A DNA stretch of 64,000 bases from Chengkuizengella sediminis (GCF_010078385.1 NZ_SIJC01000004.1:1-64000), one strand, 5' to 3'. Positions 1 to 9,485 are shown, counted from the first letter of the stretch. Numbers and translations: made by a program. Notes: generated by a model not told the origin, from the sequence alone.

Positions 1-108
1 CCGCCACTAAGATCTTAAAAAGCAAGCTTTTTAAGATCTTCGTTCGACTTGCATGTATTAGGCACGCCGCCAGCGTTCGTCCTGAGCCAGGATCAAACTC
101 TCCATTAA
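1..108 (-). rRNA. 16S ribosomal RNA, 5' end (partial)
   Basis: Read on the minus strand, positions 101-82 carry the universal 27F primer site (AGAGTTTGATCCTGGCTCAG), followed by the conserved stretch up to the helix 6 region. The gene runs leftwards out of the window, so only about the first 108 nt are present. Helix 6 (V1 loop) is a perfect 14-bp stem at 9-22/27-40 closed by a 4-nt loop. The exact 5' terminus is inferred from the usual distance to the 27F site. Confidence 0.97.
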
Positions 109-251
109 AGAGTTGCAATCTTACGACCACAACCATTTAGAGCGCTTGGCTCATTCTTTGTTACATGTTATATCCGGGTTCCCAAAAGTTTAAAACTTTT
201 GAGCTATTTGTTTGGATTCCTGAATATCTTTCAGGTCTCCTTAAGTTCACT

Positions 252-270
252 CGTTATTCAGTTTTCAAGG
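252..270 (-). promoter_or_regulatory. rRNA leader conserved box (boxA-like)
   Basis: The minus strand contains CCTTGAAAACTGAATAACG, a conserved leader sequence seen ahead of 16S genes in Bacillales and associated with rRNA processing and antitermination. It lies about 150 nt upstream of the 16S 5' end. The rest of 109-330 is leader without an ORF. Confidence 0.7.
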
Positions 271-329
271 TGCAAATACTATAAATATCTATCATCACTT
301 ATATCATCCGTTTCAACGGCGACTTAATT

Positions 330-359
330 AATATAACATAAAATCTATATAAAATGCAA
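330..359 (-). promoter_or_regulatory. Candidate rRNA operon promoter
   Basis: On the minus strand TTGCAT (359-354) and TATATT (335-330) are separated by 18 nt in a very AT-rich stretch about 225 nt upstream of the 16S 5' end. The fit is moderate and other hexamer pairs are possible. Between this and the manA promoter (360-490) I see only AT-rich spacer. Confidence 0.45.
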
Positions 360-495
360 CATCTTTTTTTATGTTATTTCGTAGCGATAAAGATAAATAT
401 AACAAACTTCATATAATATATCAACTGGAAATACTTAAATTGTAGAAAAATATCAAAAGCAACTCATCAGATTCGCATTTTTTTCTCTATCATTT

Positions 496-504
496 TGCTA
501 TAAT
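496..504 (+). promoter_or_regulatory. Extended -10 promoter of manA
   Basis: TG at 496-497 followed by C and a perfect TATAAT (499-504) makes an extended -10 element 41 nt ahead of the manA ATG. No good -35 hexamer is present, which extended -10 promoters tolerate. Confidence 0.6.
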
Positions 505-545
505 AGTAAAATAAAATACAACATAGATAAAAGGAGAGAGTATAC

Positions 546-1499
546 ATGACTACAAAATCTCCCATTTTTTTGAAACCTCTATTTAAAGAAAGAATCTGGG
601 GTGGGACTTCATTAAAAAGATTCAACTATGAGTTGAACTCAGATAACGTAGGAGAGTGTTGGGCGATATCCGCACATCCAAATGGGACTAATGAAGTAAA
701 ATCTGGTTTATATAAGGGATTGTCCTTGAGCAACCTATGGGATAAACATCAAGAATTATTTGGTTTTTTCCCTTCTGATAAATTCCCATTGTTAACGAAA
801 ATTTTAGATGCAAGTCAGGATCTATCTGTTCAAGTACATCCAGATGATCAATATGCCCAGCAAAACGAGAATGGAGAACTAGGGAAAACTGAATGTTGGT
901 ATATTATTGATTGTAAAAAAGATGCGGAGATGATTTTAGGACACCATGCAAGTTCTAAAAAACAACTTTTACAGTGGGTGAAACAAGGGTTGTGGTCGGA
1001 TTTATTGCGAAAAGTAAAAATTAAACCAGGTGACTTTTTTTATGTGCCAAGTGGTACTATCCATGCTTTGTGTGAGGGAACATTAGTATTGGAAACACAG
1101 CAAAATTCTGATACAACCTATCGAGTATATGATTATGATAGAATTGATCAGAATGGTCAGGTTCGGGATTTACATTTAGATAAAGCGATCGAAGTAACAA
1201 CAATACCACATCAAAACGAGTCCATTGATCCAGTGATTTCAAAACAAAAAGATGCAACTATAACGAAATTTGTTGAAGAGAAATACTTTTCGGCATTTAA
1301 ATGGGAGATCAACGGAGAATCGCAGTTTAATCAGAATAAAAAGTTTCAATTAGTCAGTGTATTAGAAGGTGAAGGAATACTTGAAACACTTGACGGAGAG
1401 TTTACCTTTCAAAAAGGGGATCATTTTATATTGCCATACCAAATGAGTGATTTTACGATCCGTGGAAATACAGAAATGATCATATCGTTCCCTTCTTAA
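546..1499 (+). CDS. manA: Mannose-6-phosphate isomerase, class I
   Basis: Interconverts mannose 6-phosphate and fructose 6-phosphate in the cytoplasm, feeding mannose into glycolysis or supplying mannose 6-phosphate for sugar nucleotides. The 317-residue cupin protein has the short Firmicutes form. Zinc ligands are visible as Gln96 and His98 in QVHPDD, Glu116 in KTECWY and His173 in SGTIHALC. The start is supported by AAAGGAGAG just upstream and by the extended -10 promoter. The gene stands alone, transcribed away from the rRNA operon and converging on the purine permease, with a shared hairpin terminator between them. Confidence 0.95.
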   Translation: MTTKSPIFLKPLFKERIWGGTSLKRFNYELNSDNVGECWAISAHPNGTNEVKSGLYKGLSLSNLWDKHQELFGFFPSDKFPLLTKILDASQDLSVQVHPDDQYAQQNENGELGKTECWYIIDCKKDAEMILGHHASSKKQLLQWVKQGLWSDLLRKVKIKPGDFFYVPSGTIHALCEGTLVLETQQNSDTTYRVYDYDRIDQNGQVRDLHLDKAIEVTTIPHQNESIDPVISKQKDATITKFVEEKYFSAFKWEINGESQFNQNKKFQLVSVLEGEGILETLDGEFTFQKGDHFILPYQMSDFTIRGNTEMIISFPS

Positions 1500-1552
1500 A
1501 ACAGCACCCATCAAATTTCTATTAGAATTTGAATTGATGGGTGTTGTTTTTA
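1499..1552 (+). terminator. Terminator between manA and the purine permease
   Basis: CACCCATCAAATT and its partner AATTGATGGGTG form a long stem; the plus strand continues with TTGTTTTTA. The minus-strand side has a shorter T run (TTTT), so the hairpin probably terminates both converging transcripts. Confidence 0.75.
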
Positions 1553-1560
1553 CTTAGATA

Positions 1561-2904
1561 TTATGCTAACCAAACAAAGTATGCAATGAAAACTATGAAC
1601 ATTAGATACATAATCCAATGTACTTTTCTAGCTTGTCCGTTAAAAATTTTAGTTAAAGGATATAATATAAACCCTAGTGCAATTCCCGTTGCGATACTAA
1701 AGGTTAAAGGCATTGTAATTGCAGTTAAAAATGCAGGGACAGCTTCTTCAATTTTGTTCCATTCAATTTTACCTAAACTAGCAGCCATCAATACCCCAAC
1801 CATAATTAAAGCAGGAGCCGTTACTTCTTGTGTAATAACTGACAGTAATGGGAAAAAGAATAAAGATAAAGCAAACATCCCCGCAGTGACAACGGAAGCA
1901 AATCCTGTACGTCCACCTGCTGCAACCCCAGCAGATGATTCTATATAAGACGTTGTTGTAGAAGTACCCATAACTGCACCTGTAATGGTAGCTACAGAAT
2001 CAGCTGTCAACGCTCTTCCCGCTCTTGGTAATTTTCCGTTTTTCATAAGATTTGCCTGTGTAGCTACTCCAACTAATGTTCCAGCAGTATCAAAGAAATC
2101 TACAAATAAAAATGTAAATATAACGATCCACATACTTGCTGAAAACATAACAGACAGATCAAATTCTCCATTAATAAATAATGGATCAAATAAAGCGCCA
2201 AATGCAGATGCGTTTGGAGGTGTTGCTACTGGGGAACCTGTTGGAGGCTCGATGATACCGAATATCATACCCGCAATCGTTGTAATGACTATTCCATAAA
2301 AAATGGCACCTTTTAACTTGCGTGTCATAAAAATAGCTGTGATTACAATACCGAATATAGCTAATAATGTAGTGTTTGCGGATAAATCACCTAATGTTAC
2401 AAAAGTGGCTTCATTTGCAACAATAATTCCCGCATTTTTCAATCCTATAAAAGCAATAAATAAACCAATACCCGCTGCTGCTGCATGTTTCAACCCAGAA
2501 GGAATCGCATTAATGATCGCTTCCCTCACACCTGTAAGTGCTAATATTAAAAATATAATCCCGGAAACTAAAACACCCAAAAGTGCTTGCTCCCAAGGAA
2601 TACCCATACCAATAACTACTGAGAAAGTAAAAAATGCATTTAGACCCATACCAGGTGCTAATGCAATTGGATACTTAGCAAAAAGACCCATAACTAGTGT
2701 ACCTATGATTGCAGCGACTGCTGTAGCCGTAAATACAGCTCCAAAATCCATACCAGCAGCACTTAACATGTCCGGATTCACAAACAAAATATAAGCCATT
2801 GCCAAAAATGTAGTGATTCCTGCCACCGTTTCACGTCTGTAATTCGTACCAAATTTACTGAATTCAAAATATTTCGCAAAACCCGTTTCATTGTTCTTCC
2901 CCAT
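1561..2904 (-). CDS. pbuG: NCS2/AzgA-family guanine-hypoxanthine permease (PbuG-like)
   Basis: Integral membrane purine:proton symporter of the AzgA-like branch of the NCS2 family, about 12 membrane segments in 447 residues, the usual length. The N-terminal half carries the family stretches around FLAMAYILFVNP and GLNAFF; the centre has VDFFDTAGTLVGVA and a Thr/Ser-rich segment before YIESSAG that is typical of the family. It is preceded by its own promoter, a guanine-type riboswitch and an intrinsic terminator, so purine-dependent attenuation is expected. The neighbour upstream on the same strand is guaA, as in B. subtilis. Guanine/hypoxanthine rather than adenine specificity is inferred from synteny and the aptamer type. 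Confidence 0.9.
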   Translation of the reverse strand: MGKNNETGFAKYFEFSKFGTNYRRETVAGITTFLAMAYILFVNPDMLSAAGMDFGAVFTATAVAAIIGTLVMGLFAKYPIALAPGMGLNAFFTFSVVIGMGIPWEQALLGVLVSGIIFLILALTGVREAIINAIPSGLKHAAAAGIGLFIAFIGLKNAGIIVANEATFVTLGDLSANTTLLAIFGIVITAIFMTRKLKGAIFYGIVITTIAGMIFGIIEPPTGSPVATPPNASAFGALFDPLFINGEFDLSVMFSASMWIVIFTFLFVDFFDTAGTLVGVATQANLMKNGKLPRAGRALTADSVATITGAVMGTSTTTSYIESSAGVAAGGRTGFASVVTAGMFALSLFFFPLLSVITQEVTAPALIMVGVLMAASLGKIEWNKIEEAVPAFLTAITMPLTFSIATGIALGFILYPLTKIFNGQARKVHWIMYLMFIVFIAYFVWLA

Positions 2905-2941
2905 TTAAATTTGCCTCCATAAAAAAATTTTATTTTAAAAC

Positions 2942-2980
2942 AAAAAAAACCTCTTGGTATGTTCTTCTCTACCAAAGGTT
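2942..2980 (-). terminator. Riboswitch-controlled intrinsic terminator (attenuator)
   Basis: On the minus strand, about 120 nt after the aptamer and 40 nt before the permease ATG, an 11-bp stem (TACCAAAGGTT at 2970-2980 against AACCTCTTGGTA at 2948-2959 in plus orientation) is followed by eight T residues. This is the expected OFF platform of a guanine riboswitch. Confidence 0.8.
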
Positions 2981-3098
2981 TCAAAAAATGAACGTATCAA
3001 CAAATTCCAGTACAATTCTTATATGGAATAATAAATTTAGCCTTATCAAAAGATGATTATTCCACCACTTTTAGATGTTTTGTAAATACGCGTTAATT

Positions 3099-3167
3099 TT
3101 TCGAAGTAAGGTCATTTACGGTGACCTTGTAGAGACTCCTGGGCCAATTCCCAAGATTATACGAAAT
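3099..3167 (-). promoter_or_regulatory. Purine (guanine-type) riboswitch aptamer
   Basis: The minus strand shows the purine aptamer core: P1 arm TTTCG, J1/2 TATAATC, P2 with loop GAATTGG, J2/3 TCTCTAC, P3 with the diagnostic loop ACCGTAAAT between GGTC and GACC, then ACTTCGAAA closing P1. The base right after P3-A is C, equivalent to C74 of the xpt aptamer, which selects guanine/hypoxanthine over adenine. It lies between the TTGACA promoter and the terminator ahead of the permease. A 9-bp inverted repeat (3024-3032/3056-3064) lies in the stretch between aptamer and terminator. Confidence 0.93.
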
Positions 3168-3204
3168 ATAAAGACTGAATCTGCCGTTTTAAAATTACAT
3201 TTCC

Positions 3205-3233
3205 ATTTTATGCCCAACCCCCTGTTTTGTCAA
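3205..3233 (-). promoter_or_regulatory. Promoter of the riboswitch-permease unit
   Basis: On the minus strand a perfect TTGACA (3233-3228) and TAAAAT (3210-3205) are separated by exactly 17 nt. The transcript would start about 30 nt before the aptamer. Confidence 0.8.
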
Positions 3234-3282
3234 CAAAAAATCCGAACATATTTCCCTATAGAGAAATTAATGTTCGGATTTT
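3234..3282 (-). terminator. guaA terminator
   Basis: AAAATCCGAACAT (3237-3249) pairs with ATGTTCGGATTTT (3270-3282); on the minus strand the hairpin, which has a second inner stem, ends in TTTTTTT. It closes guaA 70 nt past its stop and abuts the -35 of the next promoter. Confidence 0.85.
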
Positions 3283-3350
3283 GATGGTCAATTTAATTTT
3301 ATAATCCTCAAAAAGGATTTATTTCCGATTATAAATAAAAGAATCTTAAT

Positions 3351-4889
3351 CTATTCCCACTCAATCGTTGCAGGTGGTTTTGAGGTCACGTCAAGTACAA
3401 TGCGATTCACATGATCCACTTCATTAACAATACGTGTAGAAATTTTTTCTAAAACATCGTAAGGAATACGTGCCCAGTCCGCAGTCATACCATCAATGGA
3501 GGTCACAGCTCGAATACCTACCGTATAGGAATAAGTACGTGCATCTCCCATGACTCCAACACTTTTCATGTTAGGAAGTGCAGTAAAGTACTGCCAAATT
3601 TCACGATCCAGGCCTGCTTTTTTAATTTCATCACGTAAAATTGCATCTGACTCTCGCACGATAGTTAGCTTGTCCTCTGTAACTTCACCAAGCACTCGAA
3701 TTGCTAATCCTGGTCCAGGGAAAGGCTGACGCCAAACGATTTCCTGCGGCAAACCGCACTCTTCTCCCACTTTACGCACTTCATCTTTAAACAACGCACT
3801 TAGAGGTTCAATTAATTCAAATTTCATATCCTCTGGCAAACCGCCAACATTATGATGAGACTTAATCGTTTGAGCAGTATCTGTACCACTTTCTACGATG
3901 TCCGTATATAACGTTCCTTGGGCTAGAAAATCAAAATCTCCAATGTTTTTCGATTCATCATCAAAAACATAAATAAACTCATTTCCGATCAATTTACGTT
4001 TCTGTTCAGGGTCTGAAACCCCTTTTAATTTACCTAAGAATCGATCTTGAGCATCAATCTTTACTACGTTCATATCAAATTTCCCGCTAAAGGTTTCCAT
4101 CACACTTTCGGCCTCACCTTTACGAAGTAATCCATGATCAATAAACATACAAGTCAGCTGATCACCAATTGCTTTATGTATAAGAATAGCAACAACAGAA
4201 GAATCCACTCCCCCGCTAAGCGCACATAAAACCTTACGACCGCCTACTTTATTTCGAATATCTTGAATTGTATCTTCAACAAATGATTCCATCGTCCAAT
4301 CACCTGTACAACCACACACATCAAACAAGAAATTTTTGATCATATCATTCCCATAAATAGAGTGGCGGACTTCAGGATGAAATTGTACTGCAAATACTTT
4401 CTTATCCGGATGACTCATGGCTGCAACTGGAGCATGCTCTGTACTAGCATCAACTACGAAACCTGTAGGTGGTTCAATAACCAAATCACTATGGCTCATC
4501 CATACTTGCTGATTTTTCTCCAAACCTTTTGTTAAAATACTATGGTCTTCAAAGTCAACCAACGCTTTACCGTACTCTCTACGTTCAGCTCGTTCAACCT
4601 TACCTTTTAACTGATGTGATATGAGTTGCATTCCATAACAAATTCCGAAAATCGGAATGTTTATGTCATAGATTGCTTCATCAACTAAGGGAGAATTTTC
4701 TTCATATACACTAGACGGACCACCTGAAAATACAATTCCTTTTGGATTAAGCTCTAGAATTTTATCAACAGGTGTATTGTAAGGTAGCAGCTCACTGTAT
4801 ACTCCTAAATCTCTAATTCTTCGGGCAATTAATTGATTATATTGACCCCCAAAATCTAATACTACGATCATCTCATGTGGTTTGCTCAT
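3351..4889 (-). CDS. guaA: GMP synthase (glutamine-hydrolysing)
   Basis: Converts XMP to GMP using glutamine and ATP, the last step of guanine nucleotide synthesis. At 512 residues it matches the family. The N-terminal glutamine amidotransferase domain (about 1-195) has the triad Cys84 in GICYG, His171 and Glu173 in FHPE; the PP-loop ATP pyrophosphatase motif SGGVDSS lies at about 225-231; the C-terminal dimerisation domain follows. The start has AGGAGGAAAAA just upstream. It lies between the yebA homologue and the permease as in B. subtilis but is separated from the former by a small palindromic repeat and from the latter by terminator and promoter, so it is probably its own unit. Confidence 0.97.
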   Translation of the reverse strand: MSKPHEMIVVLDFGGQYNQLIARRIRDLGVYSELLPYNTPVDKILELNPKGIVFSGGPSSVYEENSPLVDEAIYDINIPIFGICYGMQLISHQLKGKVERAERREYGKALVDFEDHSILTKGLEKNQQVWMSHSDLVIEPPTGFVVDASTEHAPVAAMSHPDKKVFAVQFHPEVRHSIYGNDMIKNFLFDVCGCTGDWTMESFVEDTIQDIRNKVGGRKVLCALSGGVDSSVVAILIHKAIGDQLTCMFIDHGLLRKGEAESVMETFSGKFDMNVVKIDAQDRFLGKLKGVSDPEQKRKLIGNEFIYVFDDESKNIGDFDFLAQGTLYTDIVESGTDTAQTIKSHHNVGGLPEDMKFELIEPLSALFKDEVRKVGEECGLPQEIVWRQPFPGPGLAIRVLGEVTEDKLTIVRESDAILRDEIKKAGLDREIWQYFTALPNMKSVGVMGDARTYSYTVGIRAVTSIDGMTADWARIPYDVLEKISTRIVNEVDHVNRIVLDVTSKPPATIEWE

Positions 4890-4960
4890 TTTTTCCTCCT
4901 AAATTTTGGTTCTATACGTTTATGTACTCAATGAATACACAATAACAACAATTATATGTA

Positions 4961-5031
4961 TCGTCAATGACCCACTGCTTAAGCAGTGGGCTCCCTTAAC
5001 ATATAAAGTTCTGTGATTCTTAGTCGTCAAT
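4961..5031. repeat. Small palindromic element flanked by 8-bp direct repeats
   Basis: A perfect 20-bp palindrome, CCCACTGCTTAAGCAGTGGG (4971-4990), sits in a 71-bp segment bounded by TCGTCAAT at 4961-4968 and 5024-5031. On the minus strand each repeat reads ATTGACGA, so each could supply a -35-like TTGACG ahead of guaA. The palindrome resembles the hairpin ends of IS200/IS605-type elements (compare 33697-33740), so it may be a relic end or a miniature element. It follows the stop of the transglutaminase gene and may also terminate it. Confidence 0.55.
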
Positions 5032-7247
5032 CATTTATTCACCATTTTGTACCATAGTTCATTTAATTTTTTCTTAGATATCCATTCATTAGGATTTTCA
5101 CTGTAACGGAGAATCTCATATTTTGAAGCAAATTCATTCAGTGCCATATTCTGTTCTTCTTTTGGGAATTTTAAGGCTGCAACGTACTCTTTAACTGATT
5201 GTCCTTGAGAAATTTCACCAAAATAATGAAATAACTTCACCCAATACCGCTCATATCTTTTCACAAGCATATCCTTTTTATTTTCCGAAAAATCAAGCTT
5301 TCTTAATTTATACCATAACGCAAGGTCATTTCTCCAATTTAAATAAGTAACCAGTAAAAATCCAACAATTGAAATCAAACCTACAATTCCCCATAACAAA
5401 GACTTATTAAATGTTTGATTCGCAAAAGGTTGAGACTCCTTCATCGATTCTTCAATAAAAGATTGATTTAATGCTGTGACCACTTGTTCATCGACATGGC
5501 TTGTAAAATCAGGTGTAGGTTCGAATGGAATCCATCCTATCCCTTCAATATAAGCCTCAGCCCATGAATGAGCATCTGAGTTTCGAACAATATATTCTTT
5601 TAACCCTCCGTTTAATTGTACATTCGTATTTTGTAATTCTCCAGGGGCAAAACCTTTGACCCACCTTGCAGGAATGCCAATAGAACGAAGCATGACCACC
5701 ATAGAGGTTGAAAAGTGATCACAATACCCTAGTTTTTGCTCGAATAAAAAATGATCTACAAAATCTTCATTTGCTGCTGGTATGACCGTTTTTTCTAAAT
5801 TGTATTCATAATTTTCTTTTAAATATTTTTCTATAGCTAAAGTCTTAGTATAAGGGTGTGTTAACTCACTTGTAATTTCCTCACTGAGGTTTTTCACTCG
5901 AGGGGGTAATGTCTTAGGAAGCTGCAAATACCTTAGACGTTCCTCATGACTTAGTTGAGTTTGTTCCACTTTTAAGTTAGTATTTTGAATCCTTTGTGAT
6001 TCATAGTCTGGTAATTCTACTTTCATTTGATAATACAATACTTCATCATTTAAATTCTGAATGTTGTATCTTTGTGTAGAAGGATCAATCATCAATGAGT
6101 CTTCAGCATAAAAGGTACCATCACTTGTAACTAAGCCATCAAATTGATGAATAGTTCCACCGCTAAACACAATATTTCCAAGGTTATGATTTTGAATTAA
6201 TACGTTTTGTTGTATGATTTCTGTTGGTATGCTTGTCTCTACATGAAATCCATCAGCTAGTTGTGGAGCATTTTCAACTTGAAGCCAACCCTTTCCATCG
6301 TAAAAACTTTTTGTTTCTCCTCGCCAATATGTTTCTTTCTCTGTTTCACCTACAAAAACGGGATCATGATTTAGTTGAACTTGCCCACCCAAAGTGGAGT
6401 CATCCAATCCATAACCACTTAAAAAAGAAAGGTTGAGGTTTTCATTCATAATATTCTCCCCACTTACTTTTGCAGATGAAGCCATCTCTTTTAAATAGTC
6501 ATGAAAAACAGATAAGTTTAATACTTCAATTTCCTTGGTTTTATCCTTTGATAAAATCATCCCCACAGAAATAATCATACAAATGATGATTACAACAGAA
6601 ATAGTCCATATCATCATTGAATTTTTATTTTGATGAACGAGTGAGTTTTTTGTATTGTGCTGTTTCATCTTAACATAGTGCAATAACGCCATGGACAAAA
6701 GCCCTATCGATAAACTTCGTATAATGGCCATCGAAGTATCCATTCCAAATACAAGCTGTAAAAAGAAAAGATACATAATTGTTATCGTGACAAACCATCC
6801 ACTGATGAGTTGACGAACCATCAATGATTGAATAATTGAAATAATGATTGACCAACCAAATACAAACATAAAAACCCTATTTTCACTACTCCATAAATGC
6901 CATTTCCCATTCCACATGTGACTAACATCGGATGTGATGACTTGAAAGTACTGTACAGAGGCTTGAATATTAAAAATATCATTGGAATAAAAACCATATA
7001 TAATGAGGAACCAACAGATACATATTTTAAAAAACCAATTGATGACAAAAGGAATATATAAATAATCAATAAGTATAAACAATCCTAAAGTGATGATAAA
7101 AGGATATATTCCAAACATATTTTTAAAATTAGATATCGTAAGCAAAGGATGGATCCATTCCCAACACAAAATAAAAAGAAAAACACAGATGATTCCGCTT
7201 ACAATCCATTCTTTAGGATGGTTTAGAGGTTTCACATTATGCTCCAT
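5031..7247 (-). CDS. Transglutaminase-like membrane protein (YebA family)
   Basis: Membrane-anchored transglutaminase-fold protein of 738 residues whose role in Bacillus is not firmly known. The N-terminal third has about six or seven membrane segments. The extracytoplasmic transglutaminase core has Cys509 in GYCDHF and His560 in HSWAEAY; the third position, usually Asp in a DPT motif, is Glu in EPT, which is common in this branch. One more membrane segment near 620 is followed by a cytoplasmic C-terminal tail. Its start overlaps the end of the DUF58 gene by 11 bp, and a MoxR ATPase precedes both, the standard three-gene module (B. subtilis yeaC-yeaD-yebA). The module is thought to assemble or mature envelope proteins; that role is inferred. 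Confidence 0.9.
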   Translation of the reverse strand: MEHNVKPLNHPKEWIVSGIICVFLFILCWEWIHPLLTISNFKNMFGIYPFIITLGLFILIDYLYIPFVINWFFKICICWFLIIYGFYSNDIFNIQASVQYFQVITSDVSHMWNGKWHLWSSENRVFMFVFGWSIIISIIQSLMVRQLISGWFVTITIMYLFFLQLVFGMDTSMAIIRSLSIGLLSMALLHYVKMKQHNTKNSLVHQNKNSMMIWTISVVIIICMIISVGMILSKDKTKEIEVLNLSVFHDYLKEMASSAKVSGENIMNENLNLSFLSGYGLDDSTLGGQVQLNHDPVFVGETEKETYWRGETKSFYDGKGWLQVENAPQLADGFHVETSIPTEIIQQNVLIQNHNLGNIVFSGGTIHQFDGLVTSDGTFYAEDSLMIDPSTQRYNIQNLNDEVLYYQMKVELPDYESQRIQNTNLKVEQTQLSHEERLRYLQLPKTLPPRVKNLSEEITSELTHPYTKTLAIEKYLKENYEYNLEKTVIPAANEDFVDHFLFEQKLGYCDHFSTSMVVMLRSIGIPARWVKGFAPGELQNTNVQLNGGLKEYIVRNSDAHSWAEAYIEGIGWIPFEPTPDFTSHVDEQVVTALNQSFIEESMKESQPFANQTFNKSLLWGIVGLISIVGFLLVTYLNWRNDLALWYKLRKLDFSENKKDMLVKRYERYWVKLFHYFGEISQGQSVKEYVAALKFPKEEQNMALNEFASKYEILRYSENPNEWISKKKLNELWYKMVNK

Positions 7248-8412
7248 GTTGCAATCCTCCTTGTTTTATTTTCGAATGGGAATGACGTGAATTGACAGGT
7301 TCAATCCGACATCCCATTTCTTCCAGTGATTTTATATATTTCCTTTGCTGAATATTTAATACTGCCGATCCATAGATGAACACTATGTTTATTTTTCTCA
7401 TCTGTTTACGTAAAAATAAACATGTATTTATTAACTGATCATCTAAATTAGATGTGATGCAAACATTCATTACATCCTTCTGAATGCCCATCATCTGCTG
7501 ACGCATGGTTTCGTGAAAAGAAATTTTTCCATTAGGAATCACGGTTGCTAGAAACTCATAAGCTTGTTGCATTTTAAATGAAGATGTTAAAGGCTCTTTA
7601 TATTGTTCAAGGTTATTACTTGTTAAACCTAAACCAATCCTCTGGTTTTTCCCATAACGTAATAAACTTGCTGCAACTTGAACTGCAGTTTCAAAACATG
7701 ATGAATCTAAATGATCAGCATTTTTATTCGCATCTAAAAAAAGCATCATTTTATAATCATGGGAAAATTCACGTTCTTTTGTTTTTAATTTATTTGATTT
7801 TGCAGACATTTTCCAATGAATGCGATTCATTGGGTCACCATAGCTATAATCACGAATCCCACTAAATTGAAGAGATTCATAACTTCTTTGTGAAGATGTC
7901 TGATTGCTATCTTCTGATTCACTCTGTACATTTCTCCATTTTACGATAGGAATCGGTTCAGGATATACAATGAATTGCAGCTCTGAATCAATCTTTACTT
8001 TTTTACGAATGAAACCAAACAAATCTTTTATTATAATTTGAAGCCCTTTTGACTCATATTTTCCTCTTTGACAATTTACAATAAAATATTCGTATTGCAC
8101 AGTTGATTGAAGTCGTGGGAAATAAGTTTGTTTATGCCATTCATCCTCTACAACGATCCATACAAATGGAAGCCAGGTTTGAAGCTGGATGTTCATTTTC
8201 ACCGAAATATTTTCACCTGAGATCCATGTTTCACTTGAGATTGTTCTTTGGGTTTTCATCTTCGGGTTCGCCAATCTCACAATGATTAAATAAAACAGTA
8301 ATAAACTGAGACTATAACTCACAAACCATGCAGAATACCCGCCCTTAAACCAGCTATAACTAAGTGAACTTGTCCATATTAGTAAAACAAAAATCATCTT
8401 CAAATTATTCAT
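7237..8412 (-). CDS. DUF58 domain protein (YeaD family)
   Basis: 391 residues. Two membrane segments occupy roughly residues 3-45, then a long soluble part ends in a von Willebrand A-like DUF58 domain with the hallmark GDPMNRIHWKMSAK near the centre. DUF58 proteins occur with MoxR ATPases and are presumed to act with them on extracytoplasmic or membrane clients; no enzymatic activity is established. The gene is 12 bp downstream of the MoxR gene and overlaps the transglutaminase gene, so the three are co-transcribed and translationally coupled. Confidence 0.88.
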   Translation of the reverse strand: MNNLKMIFVLLIWTSSLSYSWFKGGYSAWFVSYSLSLLLFYLIIVRLANPKMKTQRTISSETWISGENISVKMNIQLQTWLPFVWIVVEDEWHKQTYFPRLQSTVQYEYFIVNCQRGKYESKGLQIIIKDLFGFIRKKVKIDSELQFIVYPEPIPIVKWRNVQSESEDSNQTSSQRSYESLQFSGIRDYSYGDPMNRIHWKMSAKSNKLKTKEREFSHDYKMMLFLDANKNADHLDSSCFETAVQVAASLLRYGKNQRIGLGLTSNNLEQYKEPLTSSFKMQQAYEFLATVIPNGKISFHETMRQQMMGIQKDVMNVCITSNLDDQLINTCLFLRKQMRKINIVFIYGSAVLNIQQRKYIKSLEEMGCRIEPVNSRHSHSKIKQGGLQHGA

Positions 8413-8424
8413 TGATTCAACCTT

Positions 8425-9411
8425 CTAACCTAACGAGACATATTTTAGTGTTGGTATCGGAAGCTCTTCTCTTAATTTCATTAATACTGAAGTAGTATTC
8501 ACACCTGCCATCTCTATGTTTTGTTTTAACACAACACGATGAGCAAATATAGGTATAATGAGTTCTTTGATATCATCAGGAATGACATAATTCCTACCTC
8601 TGATTAAAGCTATCGCTTGAGAAGCTTTCATTAAATCTATCGAGGCACGTGGACTCACTCCTAACAATAGATGAGGATGTTGACGAGTGGCCTCAGATAT
8701 TTGCACAATATATTCCCTCAACGCACCATCTACGTGAATTGTCCCAGCCTTTTTTTGTAATTCTACTAACTCTTCTTTGAATAACACTGTTTTTAATGTT
8801 TCAATTGGATGACCATTTTGTACTCTTTCTAACATACTTACTTCCTGTTCTTTATTGGGATAACCAAGATGAATTTTTATTAAGAACCGATCCATCTGCG
8901 CTTCTGGCAAAACGTATGTCCCTTCATATTCAAAAGGATTTTGTGTTGCTAGAATCAAAAATGGGGCTGGTAGTTTATACGTTGTTCCATCTACGGTTAA
9001 GCTTTTTTCAGCCATAGCTTCAAGTAAAGCAGATTGTGTTTTTGCAGATGTACGATTAATTTCATCAGCAAGTACAATATTGGCCATTAATGGTCCTGGT
9101 CTAAATTCAAAGTCTCTAGTTTTTTGATTGTACATCGAAATGCCCGTAATATCAGTTGGCAATAAATCCGGTGTAAACTGGATGCGATTGAAAGAACAAT
9201 CAATAGATTTTGCCAATGCTCGTACTAGCATTGTTTTACCTACACCAGGAATATCTTCAATTAAGACATGTCCTTGACTGATAAATGCAATTAATACCTT
9301 TTCAATCGAATCTCTCTTCCCTATGATGACTTTCTCTATGTTTTGAATCACTCTTTCTACCATTTCCTGTGGTTGTTCAAATAAAAATGAAGAAGTATCT
9401 CTAGTATTCAA
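8425..9411 (-). CDS. MoxR-family AAA+ ATPase (YeaC)
   Basis: 328-residue AAA+ ATPase of the MoxR/RavA type, a putative chaperone that works with VWA/DUF58 proteins. Walker A is GVGKT (about 56-60), Walker B is LADEINR (Asp116, Glu117), sensor 1 is ATQNP, and an Arg finger-like EAQMDRF follows. It is the first gene of the yeaC-yeaD-yebA-like operon; the start is preceded by GGAGG about 10 nt upstream. The bcp terminator lies between it and the upstream gene, so a promoter should lie in 9412-9480. Confidence 0.92.
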   Translation of the reverse strand: MNTRDTSSFLFEQPQEMVERVIQNIEKVIIGKRDSIEKVLIAFISQGHVLIEDIPGVGKTMLVRALAKSIDCSFNRIQFTPDLLPTDITGISMYNQKTRDFEFRPGPLMANIVLADEINRTSAKTQSALLEAMAEKSLTVDGTTYKLPAPFLILATQNPFEYEGTYVLPEAQMDRFLIKIHLGYPNKEQEVSMLERVQNGHPIETLKTVLFKEELVELQKKAGTIHVDGALREYIVQISEATRQHPHLLLGVSPRASIDLMKASQAIALIRGRNYVIPDDIKELIIPIFAHRVVLKQNIEMAGVNTTSVLMKLREELPIPTLKYVSLG

Positions 9412-9485
9412 TGATATAAACCTCCTCTATCACATTTGGTCCTTTTTTTCTATCATTTCCACTTTTTTAGTATTTTATAACGTTA

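Noticed and set aside
1541-2794. Three plus-strand ORFs opposite the purine permease
   Set aside because: Antisense shadows of a membrane protein gene; no start signals or family features.
2778-2984. 68-codon minus-strand ORF over the attenuator and permease start
   Set aside because: Overlaps the terminator hairpin and the true permease start in another frame.
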